A stretch of 27,159 bases of DNA from a virus: positions 1 through 27,159 of IMG/VR virus record IMGVR_UViG_3300045999_003964; one strand, written 5' to 3'. Below the pieces are notes generated by a model that was not told the origin of the DNA, did not search any database, and saw nothing but the letters and a program-made list of their open reading frames with translations. Below are positions 1-7,133 of this stretch, piece by piece. The translations under genes were made by a program, and so were the position numbers. Every line of letters begins with the position of its first letter. Position 1 is the stretch's first letter.

Positions 1-276
1 AGAGTGCTGGTGCAGAGGAACCCTCACGCACTGCTTGAGCGCCCCTTCGAACTTCTGGACGTCCGCCAGGGCTCTCGCCAGAGCCTGGGGCGGGGTGACG
101 GTGTCGCCCATCTGCACCGGGCTGCCGTCGGGCCGCTTGGTCGTGCCGAATCCCACCGTGGGGACGTCCGTCGGCAGCGGCCTCACCGCCCGATCGGTGT
201 AGCCCTCATGCAGGGCAATCCCCACCAAGCCCATCGCCGACAGGCTCAGCGCCCCGACGGCGATGCGCGCCTTCAT
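1..276 (-). CDS. SAR-type endolysin (GH24 lysozyme), 3' end cut off by window edge
   Basis: This is a peptidoglycan-cleaving muramidase; 92 codons are visible before the window ends. The N-terminus (about residues 4-22) is a weakly hydrophobic Ala/Gly/Leu segment following Lys and Arg, typical of a signal-arrest-release anchor. The HEGYTD motif follows, with catalytic Glu at residue 24, and then TVGFGTT near 40-46, the hallmark of phage lambdoid/T4-type lysozymes. I could not place the usual catalytic Asp with certainty. The MGDTVTPPQALARAL segment also fits this family. The ATG overlaps the holin stop by 4 bp, and an AAGG sits 7 nt upstream. It is the most downstream gene seen, closing a holin-endolysin cassette; Rz/Rz1 would lie beyond the edge. 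The assignment is confident, but the C-terminal half is unseen. Confidence 0.88.
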   Translation of the reverse strand, partial: MKARIAVGALSLSAMGLVGIALHEGYTDRAVRPLPTDVPTVGFGTTKRPDGSPVQMGDTVTPPQALARALADVQKFEGALKQCVRVPLHQHS

Positions 277-479
277 TCTTCGACCTTCTTCCCAAAGTGC
301 ATCCTGCCCCACCGATACAGCAGAAACCCGATCTGCAGCACGATGTAGATCAGGGTCGCCCACAGGATCAGGTCATTCACCTGCACGCCAGCGATCGTCG
401 CGCCAGCGACTGTGACGGGCGGCGCTGCCTTGGCGGCTTCGCTGGCGATGTCGGCTTTCTGTTGCATGGTCAAGCTCAT
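273..479 (-). CDS. Holin, single-TM T7-like (class II)
   Basis: A 68-aa protein expected to make inner-membrane lesions that let the endolysin act. Residues 1-20 are polar and Ala/Lys-rich. A short PPVTVAGATIAGVQ segment follows, then one strong membrane helix at about residues 36-56 (DLILWATLIYIVLQIGFLLY). The tail is short and basic (RWGRMHFGKK). This layout resembles T7-type holins. An in-frame extension upstream to 566 exists, but the ATG at 479 overlaps the previous stop as ATGA, and the extension duplicates the coding region of the HExxH gene, so I start at 479. The next gene is the endolysin, overlapping by 4 bp. With a SAR endolysin, this small holin could work as a pinholin; that is inference. 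Confidence 0.8.
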   Translation of the reverse strand: MSLTMQQKADIASEAAKAAPPVTVAGATIAGVQVNDLILWATLIYIVLQIGFLLYRWGRMHFGKKVEE

Positions 480-739
480 GATCTCTGCGCCGCGCGGGCA
501 TCCACTTCCAAGGGGTTGTCGCGGTATCCGTACCGCAGGGTGAACCAGATGTAGGTCACATACCACTTGAGCACGCCCATCTCACGGGCCTGCTCAAGAT
601 GGCGTAGTTCATGCCTGATCAACCCGGCGCTGTTCAAGTGCTTGGGCTCGATCCACACCCCAAAGGGGGGGATGGCGATCCCGTCGAAACGAGACCGCTC
701 CAAGAGCCACCGCAGAAGACCACGCGCCGGGTAGATCAT
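476..739 (-). CDS. Small HExxH putative metallopeptidase-like protein in the lysis cassette
   Basis: An 87-aa protein of unverified function. It contains RHELRHLEQ at about residues 42-50, which is an HExxH zinc-binding motif with His43, Glu44 and His47. Further on, RDNPLEVDAR (about 73-82) offers an acidic third ligand, as in small DUF4157-like zincins. Between them is an aromatic, hydrophobic stretch (WYVTYIWFTLRY) that may be buried or membrane-associated. The N-terminus (ARGLLRWLLERSR) is amphipathic. The ATG at 739 overlaps the preceding TGA by one base, and the gene ends in an ATGA overlap with the holin. Its position suggests a role in lysis or envelope attack, but it could also be a virion or host-directed peptidase. 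The motif is seen directly; enzymatic activity is inference. Confidence 0.7.
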   Translation of the reverse strand: MIYPARGLLRWLLERSRFDGIAIPPFGVWIEPKHLNSAGLIRHELRHLEQAREMGVLKWYVTYIWFTLRYGYRDNPLEVDARAAQRS

Positions 740-903
740 CAGCCCTCCGCGGGCTCGGCAGGCTTGAGTTGCGCCTCGGCCTGCTGCTTCAGGCGCGCCC
801 ACAGTTCCACCGTGGCCTCCAGGGGCAGCTTGCCCAGGCCGGCCATGATGAGGTTGACGTCGTTGACCGACAGGTCGGTCAGGTTGATCTTCGGTTCGCT
901 CAC
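739..903 (-). CDS. Conserved-looking small helical phage protein (54 aa)
   Basis: The GTG start at 903 is preceded by a strong GAGGAG at 6-nt spacing, and the reading frame ends in a TGA that overlaps the ATG of the next gene. The 54-aa product begins MSEPKINLTDLSVNDVN and continues with a helix rich in Leu, Ala and Gln and an acidic Pro/Ala tail. Small proteins with this kind of NxTLSVNDVNxILxALGxxPL core are common beside phage lysis genes, but their role is unknown. The antisense and other-frame readings here are compositionally poor. It is translationally coupled to the HExxH gene. Confidence 0.7.
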   Translation of the reverse strand: MSEPKINLTDLSVNDVNLIMAGLGKLPLEATVELWARLKQQAEAQLKPAEPAEG

Positions 904-941
904 GAGAGACTCCTCTACTACTTTCTAACACGCGAATCAGG

Positions 942-955
942 CGCTTCCGAAAGCG
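942..955 (-). other. Small hairpin after the 66-aa gene
   Basis: An inverted repeat CGCTT/AAGCG with a 4-nt loop lies one base downstream of the TAG at 957-959, in the 53-bp space before the GTG at 903. No run of U follows, so it is more likely an mRNA-end or processing structure than an intrinsic terminator. The evidence is weak. Confidence 0.25.
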
Positions 956-956
956 T

Positions 957-1157
957 CTACGCTTCCTCTTTCAACGGCGGAATCGATTGGTTGTAGACGT
1001 CGCACGCCGCCTGCACGCCGCCGTTGACAGTTTCGGTGCCGTACTGGGATTGATAACTCTTGGCCGCGTTGTTCATCACGAATTCGACGTATTGCTCAGC
1101 AGAGAGCGGACCCTCGGGCGGGGTGTAGTCGTCGCGGATGTCGATGGTGTAGATCAT
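957..1157 (-). CDS. Hypothetical protein (66 aa) between fibre and lysis genes
   Basis: The ATG at 1157 has a GGAG 9 nt upstream. The 66-residue protein begins MIYTIDIRDDYTPPEGP, includes an EQYVEFVMNNAAKSY helix, and ends in acidic LKEEA. It has no membrane segment, cysteine motif or catalytic pattern that I recognise. It sits 30 bp after the tail-fibre stop and before the lysis cassette. A small fibre-associated protein or chaperone would be plausible from position only. Confidence 0.65.
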   Translation of the reverse strand: MIYTIDIRDDYTPPEGPLSAEQYVEFVMNNAAKSYQSQYGTETVNGGVQAACDVYNQSIPPLKEEA

Positions 1158-1187
1158 GGTTTGTTGCTCCAGGTTGCGGGTAGGTGA

Positions 1188-2909
1188 TCAGGGTCCAGCG
1201 TCGCGCCATGCGCCGCCGGAGTAGAAATAAAGCTTGTTGTTCGTGGTGTTTACCACGATGGGTGCCATTCCGGTAATTGCCGTGGGTACTCCCGTGGGAA
1301 TTCCGGCACAAGTTGGGACGTATAGAAAACCATCTGTAGCATTGGTGGCTAGGGCTATTGACCCACCGGCGACCACGTTCCCCGCAGGTGTAATGCGGGC
1401 CTTTTCCGAGAAGTTTATGTTAAAAGTTATTGCGTGGTTTGTAACCGTTCGCAGTGACAAAAAACCGCTTGCCACATCTGCTACTAGCCCACCTTTTAAG
1501 GTCCCGGCTCCATTGACGTAAAAATTCGCAAGCCCGCTGGCGCTTCTGACTTCTAGATTATTTGTTCCGGTACCAAAATTGTCAGGCAAGTTTGCGCCTA
1601 CGCAAACATTCCCGGATGTGTCGATACGTATGCGATCAGTTCCACTAGTTTGCAATGCCAGTTCTCTTGCAAGCCCCGTCCCCGCATTCTCCGTCCCAAT
1701 CGTCAGGACATTGGAAGCCCAGGCGAAGCGCCCGCGCTCGAAGTTACTCCCATCCGTGAACGTGTTATACACCCGCAGCGTCTGGGCATTCACCCCGTTG
1801 CGCTGGGCTAGGGTGTTTGCGGCGTCGCGGAGAATTGACAGGTCAAAAACATTCCCGCCTGTACCGTGGACGTTGAATCCGTTGGACCAGTTGATAGATT
1901 CGACAGATTGAAGCCCGATATAGTTTAATCCCAACCCAAGAATTTGTGTCGTTACTGTATTCAGGTCGAGATACGCGGTCCATTTTGTCGTCGAAAATGA
2001 TCCGCCCTCGTAACTCCAGACAATTTGTGCCCTAGATGGCCCCGCAGAGAAACTTCCATTCTTTGCTGCGCTGAACCTACTCACCCCCCCAACCTGCAAA
2101 TCCAGCAGCAGCGAAGCCGCATTGGACGCAGTATCGGTAATGTTGAGCCTAATGCCGGCGGGCGTGCCCGTGGTGTTCCATGTGCCAGACAAATCTACCA
2201 GCGCCTGAGCATTGGCGCCGGTCAAGCTATATGAGCTTGAGACAATTCCAGATGTATTGGCAGCAGGCGCAAACGTTTGTGTGCCGGTAAAAGTTTGCGC
2301 GGCATCCGTCCGCGCAAGACTAGCGCTTGTGGACGGAAACGTCATTGTGGTTGCGTCAGTGCCAGCAAAAACCAAGCTGTTATTTATGGTCAATAACTTG
2401 CCGTCAACTCCAGCCAGCGTCAAAGACGAGTTTGCAGCCAGCGTCTTGCCATCAGCAATGGTCAAAGTAGCGACCGTGGCGGGGGCGGTGAATAAAACCT
2501 TGTTGATGCTGGTTGCCGTTGCAACACCCAACGACGGGGTTGTGAAACTGGGACTCGTTGTCCTAGCAACATCGCCGGTGCCGCTGCTGCTCACCCATTG
2601 AGGCGCAGTGGCCCCGCTGTTGACTTGCAACACCTGACCGGCCGTACCGATGCCTAGGAAGGTGGTCGCGTTGGCCCCGGTCTGGTACGGCAGGGACCCC
2701 GCAGCGCCGCCGGCAAGGTTGGCTGCAGTCGTCCCGCCGCTCGACGCATCAGCCAGCAGGAAGACGTTGTTGCTCGCGTCCTTGGCGTAGAGCTTCTTGT
2801 CCGTCAGGTTGATCGCCAGTTCGCCCGCGGCCAGATTCCCAGCCGTCGGCTGTGTCGAAGCCGTGGTGGTCCGGTACAACTGGATCGGGGTGAAGCCTGT
2901 TTGTGCCAT
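1188..2909 (-). CDS. Tail fibre / receptor-binding-type protein (573 aa)
   Basis: A long protein rich in Thr, Ser, Ala, Gly and Asn with almost no charged clusters, typical of trimeric beta-structured fibres. The N-terminus has the AGNLAAGELAINLTDKKLYAKD pattern seen at the start of many phage fibre subunits. At residues 80-110 is a GTAGQVLQVNSGATAPQW module. The C-terminal end (YVPTCAGIPTGVP, then VNTTNNKLYFYSGGAWRDAGP) matches a terminal module seen on many phage fibres. The middle (about 1260-2580) is clearly less GC-rich than neighbouring genes, as expected for a host-range gene swapped between phages. The ATG at 2909 follows a GAGG at 8 nt. No intramolecular chaperone motif was recognised. 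Confidence 0.8.
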   Translation of the reverse strand: MAQTGFTPIQLYRTTTASTQPTAGNLAAGELAINLTDKKLYAKDASNNVFLLADASSGGTTAANLAGGAAGSLPYQTGANATTFLGIGTAGQVLQVNSGATAPQWVSSSGTGDVARTTSPSFTTPSLGVATATSINKVLFTAPATVATLTIADGKTLAANSSLTLAGVDGKLLTINNSLVFAGTDATTMTFPSTSASLARTDAAQTFTGTQTFAPAANTSGIVSSSYSLTGANAQALVDLSGTWNTTGTPAGIRLNITDTASNAASLLLDLQVGGVSRFSAAKNGSFSAGPSRAQIVWSYEGGSFSTTKWTAYLDLNTVTTQILGLGLNYIGLQSVESINWSNGFNVHGTGGNVFDLSILRDAANTLAQRNGVNAQTLRVYNTFTDGSNFERGRFAWASNVLTIGTENAGTGLARELALQTSGTDRIRIDTSGNVCVGANLPDNFGTGTNNLEVRSASGLANFYVNGAGTLKGGLVADVASGFLSLRTVTNHAITFNINFSEKARITPAGNVVAGGSIALATNATDGFLYVPTCAGIPTGVPTAITGMAPIVVNTTNNKLYFYSGGAWRDAGP

Positions 2910-2919
2910 GTTCGTGTCC

Positions 2920-3900
2920 TCAGAATGTCCCGCCGTTCACCGTGTCCCACTTCGGGGCCGATGCGCCAGCAACCAGTACTTGACCCGCCGTCCCAAGACC
3001 CAGCTTGGACAGCGTCGTCGATGCGCTCGCGTACAGGATGTCGCCAGCCGTGTAGGAAGACTGCCCAGAGCCCCCAGAAGCCGCGTTCAGCACGCCGCCA
3101 AGGGTCAGGGTGCCCGTCGTCGTGATCGGGCCTCCTGTGACCGTCAGGCCCGTCGTGCCGCCGCTTCCATTGACCGATGTCACCCCGCCGACCACCATGG
3201 TCTGCCAAGACCCGTTGGCGTAGCCCTCGAACACCCCCAGGTCGGTGTTGTAGCGCAGGTAGCCGTTCGTGTTGGGGTTGCGCTCGACCGTGGTCCCCGT
3301 GGGCAGCTTCACGCCGCCCGTCCCCGGGATCACCGGGTTGTCGGCCAGACCCACCGTCGGGTTCCCGGCAGCCCCGTTCCCGTCCGCCACGTCGATCTCG
3401 CCGGCCGTGCCCAGCAGCACCCGCGGGTTCAGCCCCGACCCATTCGAGGCCAGGATTCCCGGGGTCGAGATGTTCGCCAGATCGGCCACCTGCCCCGTCA
3501 GCGCGAACGTGGGGTTGCCCAGCACCCCATTGCCGTTCGTGATGCTCAGCCCCAGCCCCGAGGCCGTCAGCGTCCTGGCTTCCACCGTCACCGAGCCGGT
3601 CTTCGCCACGATGCCCGTCAGGGCCGTTTCCAGGCTCCCAGAGGCGCCGTTGAGGCTCAGGGCTAGGGTGGACAGGGCTCCGCCGTCCGCGAGCCCCAGG
3701 CCCGTTCCTGCGGTCAGCCGGCGGCTGTTGGCCAGCGTCGGCTCTTGGTTCAGCGTCAGGAAGGTCTGGAACTGCGCCGGGGACGCCGCGATCGCCGCAG
3801 CCGTCGACTGGCGGGTCTGGCCGTCTTGAACAACAGGCACAAGCTCCGTCCCCGTGATGGGGCCGGCCACCGGCAGTTGGGTGATGGTGACGTTTGCCAT
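2920..3900 (-). CDS. Fibre-like tail protein (326 aa)
   Basis: A Gly/Thr/Ala-rich, low-charge protein beginning MANVTITQLPVAGPITGTELVPVVQDG, a start typical of phage fibre or appendage proteins. It has repeating LTASGLGLS / GNPTFALTG / GNPTVGLAD units (about residues 110-190) suggestive of beta repeats. The C-terminus carries SGQSSYTAGDILYAS and GTAGQVLVAGASAPKWDTVNGG, the same kind of module found near the N-terminus of the next gene. The ATG follows the previous TGA directly, with a GAGG 5 nt upstream. It probably forms the proximal part of an appendage with the 573-aa fibre; the interaction is inference. Confidence 0.72.
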   Translation of the reverse strand: MANVTITQLPVAGPITGTELVPVVQDGQTRQSTAAAIAASPAQFQTFLTLNQEPTLANSRRLTAGTGLGLADGGALSTLALSLNGASGSLETALTGIVAKTGSVTVEARTLTASGLGLSITNGNGVLGNPTFALTGQVADLANISTPGILASNGSGLNPRVLLGTAGEIDVADGNGAAGNPTVGLADNPVIPGTGGVKLPTGTTVERNPNTNGYLRYNTDLGVFEGYANGSWQTMVVGGVTSVNGSGGTTGLTVTGGPITTTGTLTLGGVLNAASGGSGQSSYTAGDILYASASTTLSKLGLGTAGQVLVAGASAPKWDTVNGGTF

Positions 3901-4236
3901 TCAGACCTCGATCCCGTCCAGGTTGCCGTTGTTCGACGGCACCTGCGTATTCTGCTGCGTCGAGATCACGGAGTGGTCATAGGGGCCCGTGATCAGGTTG
4001 TTGTCCCTGACCGCCACGCTCACGTCTGGCCGCGGGAAGCGGATCGTGATGCGCTCCGTCTTGCGCGCCGGCAGGCGATAGGGGTCCTTGTCGTCAGCGC
4101 ATCCCCGTCCGCACACCTGCAGGCCCGGGAAGTTGGGGTCCGGCCGCAACTCGACGTGCGCGCGCTTCATCTTGCAGCGGTCGCACACTGCGACGGACAG
4201 AACCGCGTTGCCCAGGGTGTTCAGGAACCTGGGCAT
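3901..4236 (-). CDS. Conserved phage protein with treble-clef-like Cys motif (111 aa)
   Basis: The N-terminal half has CDRCKMKRAHVELRPDP near residue 18 and a second cysteine pair (VCGRGCADD) near 42-46, giving a CxxC...CxxxC zinc-binding pattern. The second half (TERITIRFPRPDVSVAVRDNN) is hydrophilic and beta-rich. Proteins beginning MPRFLNTLGNxVLSxAVCDRC recur in podovirus head-tail gene clusters; their function is unknown. The ATG overlaps the stop of the HNH gene by one base (TGATG), and the next gene starts immediately after its stop, so it is embedded in the structural operon. A role in connector or tail assembly is inferred from position. Confidence 0.72.
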   Translation of the reverse strand: MPRFLNTLGNAVLSVAVCDRCKMKRAHVELRPDPNFPGLQVCGRGCADDKDPYRLPARKTERITIRFPRPDVSVAVRDNNLITGPYDHSVISTQQNTQVPSNNGNLDGIEV

Positions 4237-4835
4237 CAGACCGTCCTCCCCTGCGCCTGCAAGGTAGCGCGCCGCGCGGCCACTCGCTTGGCCACCTGCT
4301 CTGGAGACTGCTTCCGGCCTTTGTGAGTCTGCGAGATCTTGTCACGCGTCTCTTGCGACGCGGGCACGCCTGCGTTGGCCGGCTTGCGGCCAATCATCCA
4401 GGGAGTCGATCTCGTTTTGCCCTTCAGCGGGCTGACATACCCCTCGGGCCGAGACCTTCCAAGCGCCAAGCAGGCCAACTGCGTCTCGTTGGCTTTGCGG
4501 CCCATCAAGGCCTTGCGCGTCTTCTCGACCGCCTCACGCGGCTGAACCCTGCCCTTGGTGGCGGCGCTGATCTTGGCGCGCGTTTCGGGCGATTTCGGCT
4601 TTCGAAGGTAGGTCTTCGGGATACCCTTGCGGTTGGGGATCAGCTCATCCTTCAGGCCGTTCAGCACGCGGTTGTATGCCCACCCATCCGCGGGATTCCC
4701 GTACAGCTTGAACCGCACCAAGTGCGCGATGGCATGGTCGATCGGGTGCAGCAGCACCAGATTCTCAGGCGCGTCAGTGCCGCCCTGATACCTGGGGATG
4801 ATGTGGTGCCGGTGGAAGCCTGAGAGCAAATTCAT
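4236..4835 (-). CDS. Free-standing HNH homing endonuclease with NUMOD3-like repeats
   Basis: A 199-aa site-specific nuclease of the mobile homing type. The N-terminus carries HRHHIIPRYQGGTDAPENL and a later LLHPIDHAIAH, an HNH ββα-metal core with His pair, Asn and distal His in about the first 40 residues. The rest has DNA-binding NUMOD3-like units: SPETRAKISAATKGR, then VEKTRKALMGRK, and near the C-terminus SQETRDKISQTHKGRKQSPEQVAKR. A GGAG precedes the ATG at 4835. It separates the connector gene from the zinc-motif gene and looks intact. It is not part of virion assembly; it most likely promotes its own spread between related phages. Confidence 0.9.
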   Translation of the reverse strand: MNLLSGFHRHHIIPRYQGGTDAPENLVLLHPIDHAIAHLVRFKLYGNPADGWAYNRVLNGLKDELIPNRKGIPKTYLRKPKSPETRAKISAATKGRVQPREAVEKTRKALMGRKANETQLACLALGRSRPEGYVSPLKGKTRSTPWMIGRKPANAGVPASQETRDKISQTHKGRKQSPEQVAKRVAARRATLQAQGRTV

Positions 4836-4850
4836 TCTTTGCTCCAGATA

Positions 4851-5903
4851 TTACCTTGTATAGCACGCTATCGACGGCGCGATAAAAATTGGCGACTTGT
4901 CGCGCTCCTCCTGCTCGGCCAGGGTCAGGTACTTCTCTGCCTGCCCCTCTAGGTACTGCACACGGTCCAGAGGAACCCCAGGCAGCTCCAGCGACATCTG
5001 GTGCGCCAGCATGTTCTGCACGGCCAGCATCCACCGCTGAGGGATCTCCAGTTCTCCCGACAGGGAGCCCACGTCCATCACCTGCCGGGAGTACCACACC
5101 GTCATCTGCACGAAGGGGTCAGATGGAACGGGCCACAGGTTCAGCTTGGCCTGGGGGATCGTGCGGTTCACCCAGAACTGGAACGGCTGGTTGGCCGTGA
5201 AGTTCTTGTTGGGCAGGTTCGTGTAGTCATCCCGGTTCAGCCGGGCCATCGTGATCTCGGTCGAGTTGTTGCCGAAGTACAACTCACGCACGCTCAGCGT
5301 CGCGCCCCCGGTCTCGCGCATCCGGTAGTACGGGGCCGACGCACCTGGGTCGATGTCGTACCAGAGCCACTCGCCGTTCACCCAGGCCGTCGCGCCCGGG
5401 TCGTACAGGGTCGTCCACGAGACGTTGTCCTGAGAGGTCTCGAAGACCACGTTGAAGGTTCCAGACGCCCCAGGCAGGATGCCGATCGAGCCGATGTACT
5501 CCGACCCGCTGTAGGCGATCGACAGGTTGCCGTTCGCGCTCACCTGGGTGCAGACCGTGTCCACATTCCCGTCGAAGGCGTTCGCGACGTTGCCCCCAGC
5601 ACTGGAGGCGCCGTTGCCCGACGGGCGGTTCATCCGGCGGTACAGGACGTTCAGCGCGTCCACCGCGCCCACCGGCAGGTCGTAGATGTACTTGTCGGCC
5701 TGCAGGCCGATCACCGTCTTGCCGATCGCCCAGTACTGGATCCCGATGTTGATCAGGTTCGACAGGGCGTAGAACAGCGCGTCGCGCGAGGCTTGCACCT
5801 GCTCCGACGTGAGCTCCTCGGCCAGCTTGCCGCACCGGCGCGCGCCGTGGTCAATCAGCTTCTGGACCGAGATGACCGTGGTTCCGACCGTGCCTGAGTA
5901 CAT
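4851..5903 (-). CDS. Head-tail connector / tail adaptor (gp4-like) with discoidin-like insert
   Basis: A 350-aa virion protein expected under the portal ring. The N-terminal part (about 10-95) is helical, with VQKLIDHGARRCG, ALSNLINIGIQYWAIGKT and VDALNVLYRRMNRP, as in adaptor families. Residues about 100-212 form an inserted beta domain (SSAGGNVANAFDGNVDT, then FETSQDNVSWTTLYDPG, then YYRMRETGGATLSVRELYFG) with the pattern of an F5/8-type C/discoidin fold. The adaptor part resumes with ARLNRDDYTNLPN, QPFQFWVNRTIPQ, LNLWPVP, then LEIPQRWMLAVQNMLA. I choose the ATG at 5903, which overlaps the preceding stop by one base; two GTG codons just upstream are possible alternatives. The connector role is inferred from resemblance and position. 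Confidence 0.75.
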   Translation of the reverse strand: MYSGTVGTTVISVQKLIDHGARRCGKLAEELTSEQVQASRDALFYALSNLINIGIQYWAIGKTVIGLQADKYIYDLPVGAVDALNVLYRRMNRPSGNGASSAGGNVANAFDGNVDTVCTQVSANGNLSIAYSGSEYIGSIGILPGASGTFNVVFETSQDNVSWTTLYDPGATAWVNGEWLWYDIDPGASAPYYRMRETGGATLSVRELYFGNNSTEITMARLNRDDYTNLPNKNFTANQPFQFWVNRTIPQAKLNLWPVPSDPFVQMTVWYSRQVMDVGSLSGELEIPQRWMLAVQNMLAHQMSLELPGVPLDRVQYLEGQAEKYLTLAEQEERDKSPIFIAPSIACYTR

Positions 5904-6148
5904 CACCACCCCGGACAGTTCCAGCGCTTCATGGAGGCCCGCGCCCGGCTGCCCTTCTCGCTCTTCTCAGCGACCGGGCCCATCCGGGCACAGAACGAGT
6001 CGCGCCGCTTCCCGCCTTCAGGCTGCGGCGCCTTGAGGTTCGAGCCGGTCTCGCGGTTGTACTTCGCGCGACCCTTGGCCGTCAGCCCAGCACCCTGCTT
6101 CGCCGGCAGCTTCTCACCGCGGCCGATGGCCAGACTGACGTCCTTCAC
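5903..6148 (-). CDS. Small basic conserved phage protein, DUF6321-like (81 aa)
   Basis: The core LTAKGRAKYNRETGSNLKAPQ followed by KRRDSFCARM and a Lys/Arg-rich C-terminus matches a short family recurring in podovirus genomes that I associate with DUF6321. It is strongly basic and lacks hydrophobic segments, so nucleic-acid contact is plausible, but its function is unknown. The GTG start overlaps the preceding TGA (GTGA), with GGAGG about 9 nt upstream. The stop shares one base with the connector ATG (TGATG). Confidence 0.75.
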   Translation of the reverse strand: MKDVSLAIGRGEKLPAKQGAGLTAKGRAKYNRETGSNLKAPQPEGGKRRDSFCARMGPVAEKSEKGSRARASMKRWNCPGW

Positions 6149-6315
6149 CAGCAGGACCCTCCGCCGGCCTTCTTCACCTCGGGCAGGCGCTTGTAGGATC
6201 GGCCTTCGGTGAACTCAGCCGCCACGCTCGGCTTGATGCCGACCTTCTTGGCGAACTTGGGGTTCTTCTCCGCCGCCTTCATCAGACGGAACTGGGCTTT
6301 GCTCTTGGCCGGCAT
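6145..6315 (-). CDS. DUF3008-like small basic protein (56 aa)
   Basis: The product begins MPAKSKAQFRLMKAAEKNPKF, continues AKKVGIKPSVAAEFTEG, has a LPEVKKAGG segment, and ends in GGGSCW. The MPAKSKAQ(Q/F)RLM start is diagnostic of DUF3008-like phage and bacterial proteins of unknown function. The ATG is one base after the previous stop without a clear ribosome-binding site, so translation is probably coupled. It ends in a GTGA overlap with the DUF6321-like gene; the two basic proteins form a pair between structural genes. Confidence 0.75.
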   Translation of the reverse strand: MPAKSKAQFRLMKAAEKNPKFAKKVGIKPSVAAEFTEGRSYKRLPEVKKAGGGSCW

Positions 6316-6316
6316 G

Positions 6317-7090
6317 TCAGGGCCCGTTCTTGATCAAGACCAAGACGAACAACGAAGAAACCGCGTTGTTGTTCGCACTGCCGATGGCGGTCGCCTCGAC
6401 CGTGGTCTTCTCAGGCACCGCCAGCGGGTACTCGAACGCATAGTCGGCCACGCCGTTGTTCAGCGTCGTGAGCGCAGCAGTGCGGCGGATGTTGTCGGTG
6501 CCGCGGGTCATCAGCCTGCCCTGCACTTGAGTCGACCCGCTGGCTTGACCGGCAGAGAACAACCCCTGCGAGAGGTACGCGGTATAGCCCGCAGGCACCG
6601 TGTAGCTTCCCGTGGTCGTGTTGTTGTAGTCGACCTTGATGATGTTGTAGGTGGTCGCGGGAACGCCCGAAGTCACAACACCCGTGCCGATGTAGATGTC
6701 ACCTGCGGCGCCGTTTCCAGAGCCGGCCGTGGCCACATAGGCGTAGTTCACGCGCAGCAGAGACGCCGCCATCGTCACGGCCGTCTGGCCGTTCAGGGTG
6801 ACGACCTCGGTGACTTCGTTGTAGTTTGCATCCAGACCCTGCACCACGACGGTTCGAGCGCCTGTGCCAGCGCTTGCGTCGTTCGTGTTGGTCGAGCTGA
6901 CCGTCATCTGCAGGGCGGCAGCCGGAAATGGGATCAGGCTCGCCAGCGGCCACACCGACACCTGAGTCGTGTCGACATCGGCGTTGAAGCCGAACACCTC
7001 CACACTCCTGTGGCCCTGAATCTGGTTGCGAGCCACCTGGAGCTCGAACGGTTCGTACGCGCCCTGGCGCGAGATCGACGAAATGGTCAT
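6317..7090 (-). CDS. Virion structural protein, beta-rich (257 aa)
   Basis: A Thr/Ala/Val/Gly-rich protein of low charge. It begins MTISSISRQGAYEPFELQVARNQ and contains TVVVQGLDANYNEVTEVVTLNG (about 80-103), a segment found in many podovirus and cyanophage virion proteins. Later parts include YTVPAGYTAYLSQGLFSAG and PLAVPEKTTVEATA, consistent with beta-sandwich strands. The ATG at 7090 lies 20 nt after the hairpin that ends the preceding transcript segment. It lies between the head genes and the connector, so a capsid-surface or neck component is likely. Its precise role is unknown. Confidence 0.65.
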   Translation of the reverse strand: MTISSISRQGAYEPFELQVARNQIQGHRSVEVFGFNADVDTTQVSVWPLASLIPFPAAALQMTVSSTNTNDASAGTGARTVVVQGLDANYNEVTEVVTLNGQTAVTMAASLLRVNYAYVATAGSGNGAAGDIYIGTGVVTSGVPATTYNIIKVDYNNTTTGSYTVPAGYTAYLSQGLFSAGQASGSTQVQGRLMTRGTDNIRRTAALTTLNNGVADYAFEYPLAVPEKTTVEATAIGSANNNAVSSLFVLVLIKNGP

Positions 7091-7107
7091 GTCAGACCCT
7101 CATAGGA

Positions 7108-7131
7108 CAGCAGGGGCCGAAGCCCCCGCTG
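7108..7131 (-). terminator. UUCG-loop hairpin after the KxGG-repeat gene
   Basis: On the minus strand this reads as a 10-bp stem, CAGCGGGGGC pairing with GCCCCUGCUG (one G-U pair), closed by a C(UUCG)G tetraloop. It lies two bases past the stop at 7134. No U-tract follows, so it may mainly protect mRNA 3' ends or weaken read-through rather than stop transcription fully. A sister hairpin with the same loop sits after the capsid gene. Confidence 0.5.
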
Positions 7132-7133
7132 AT

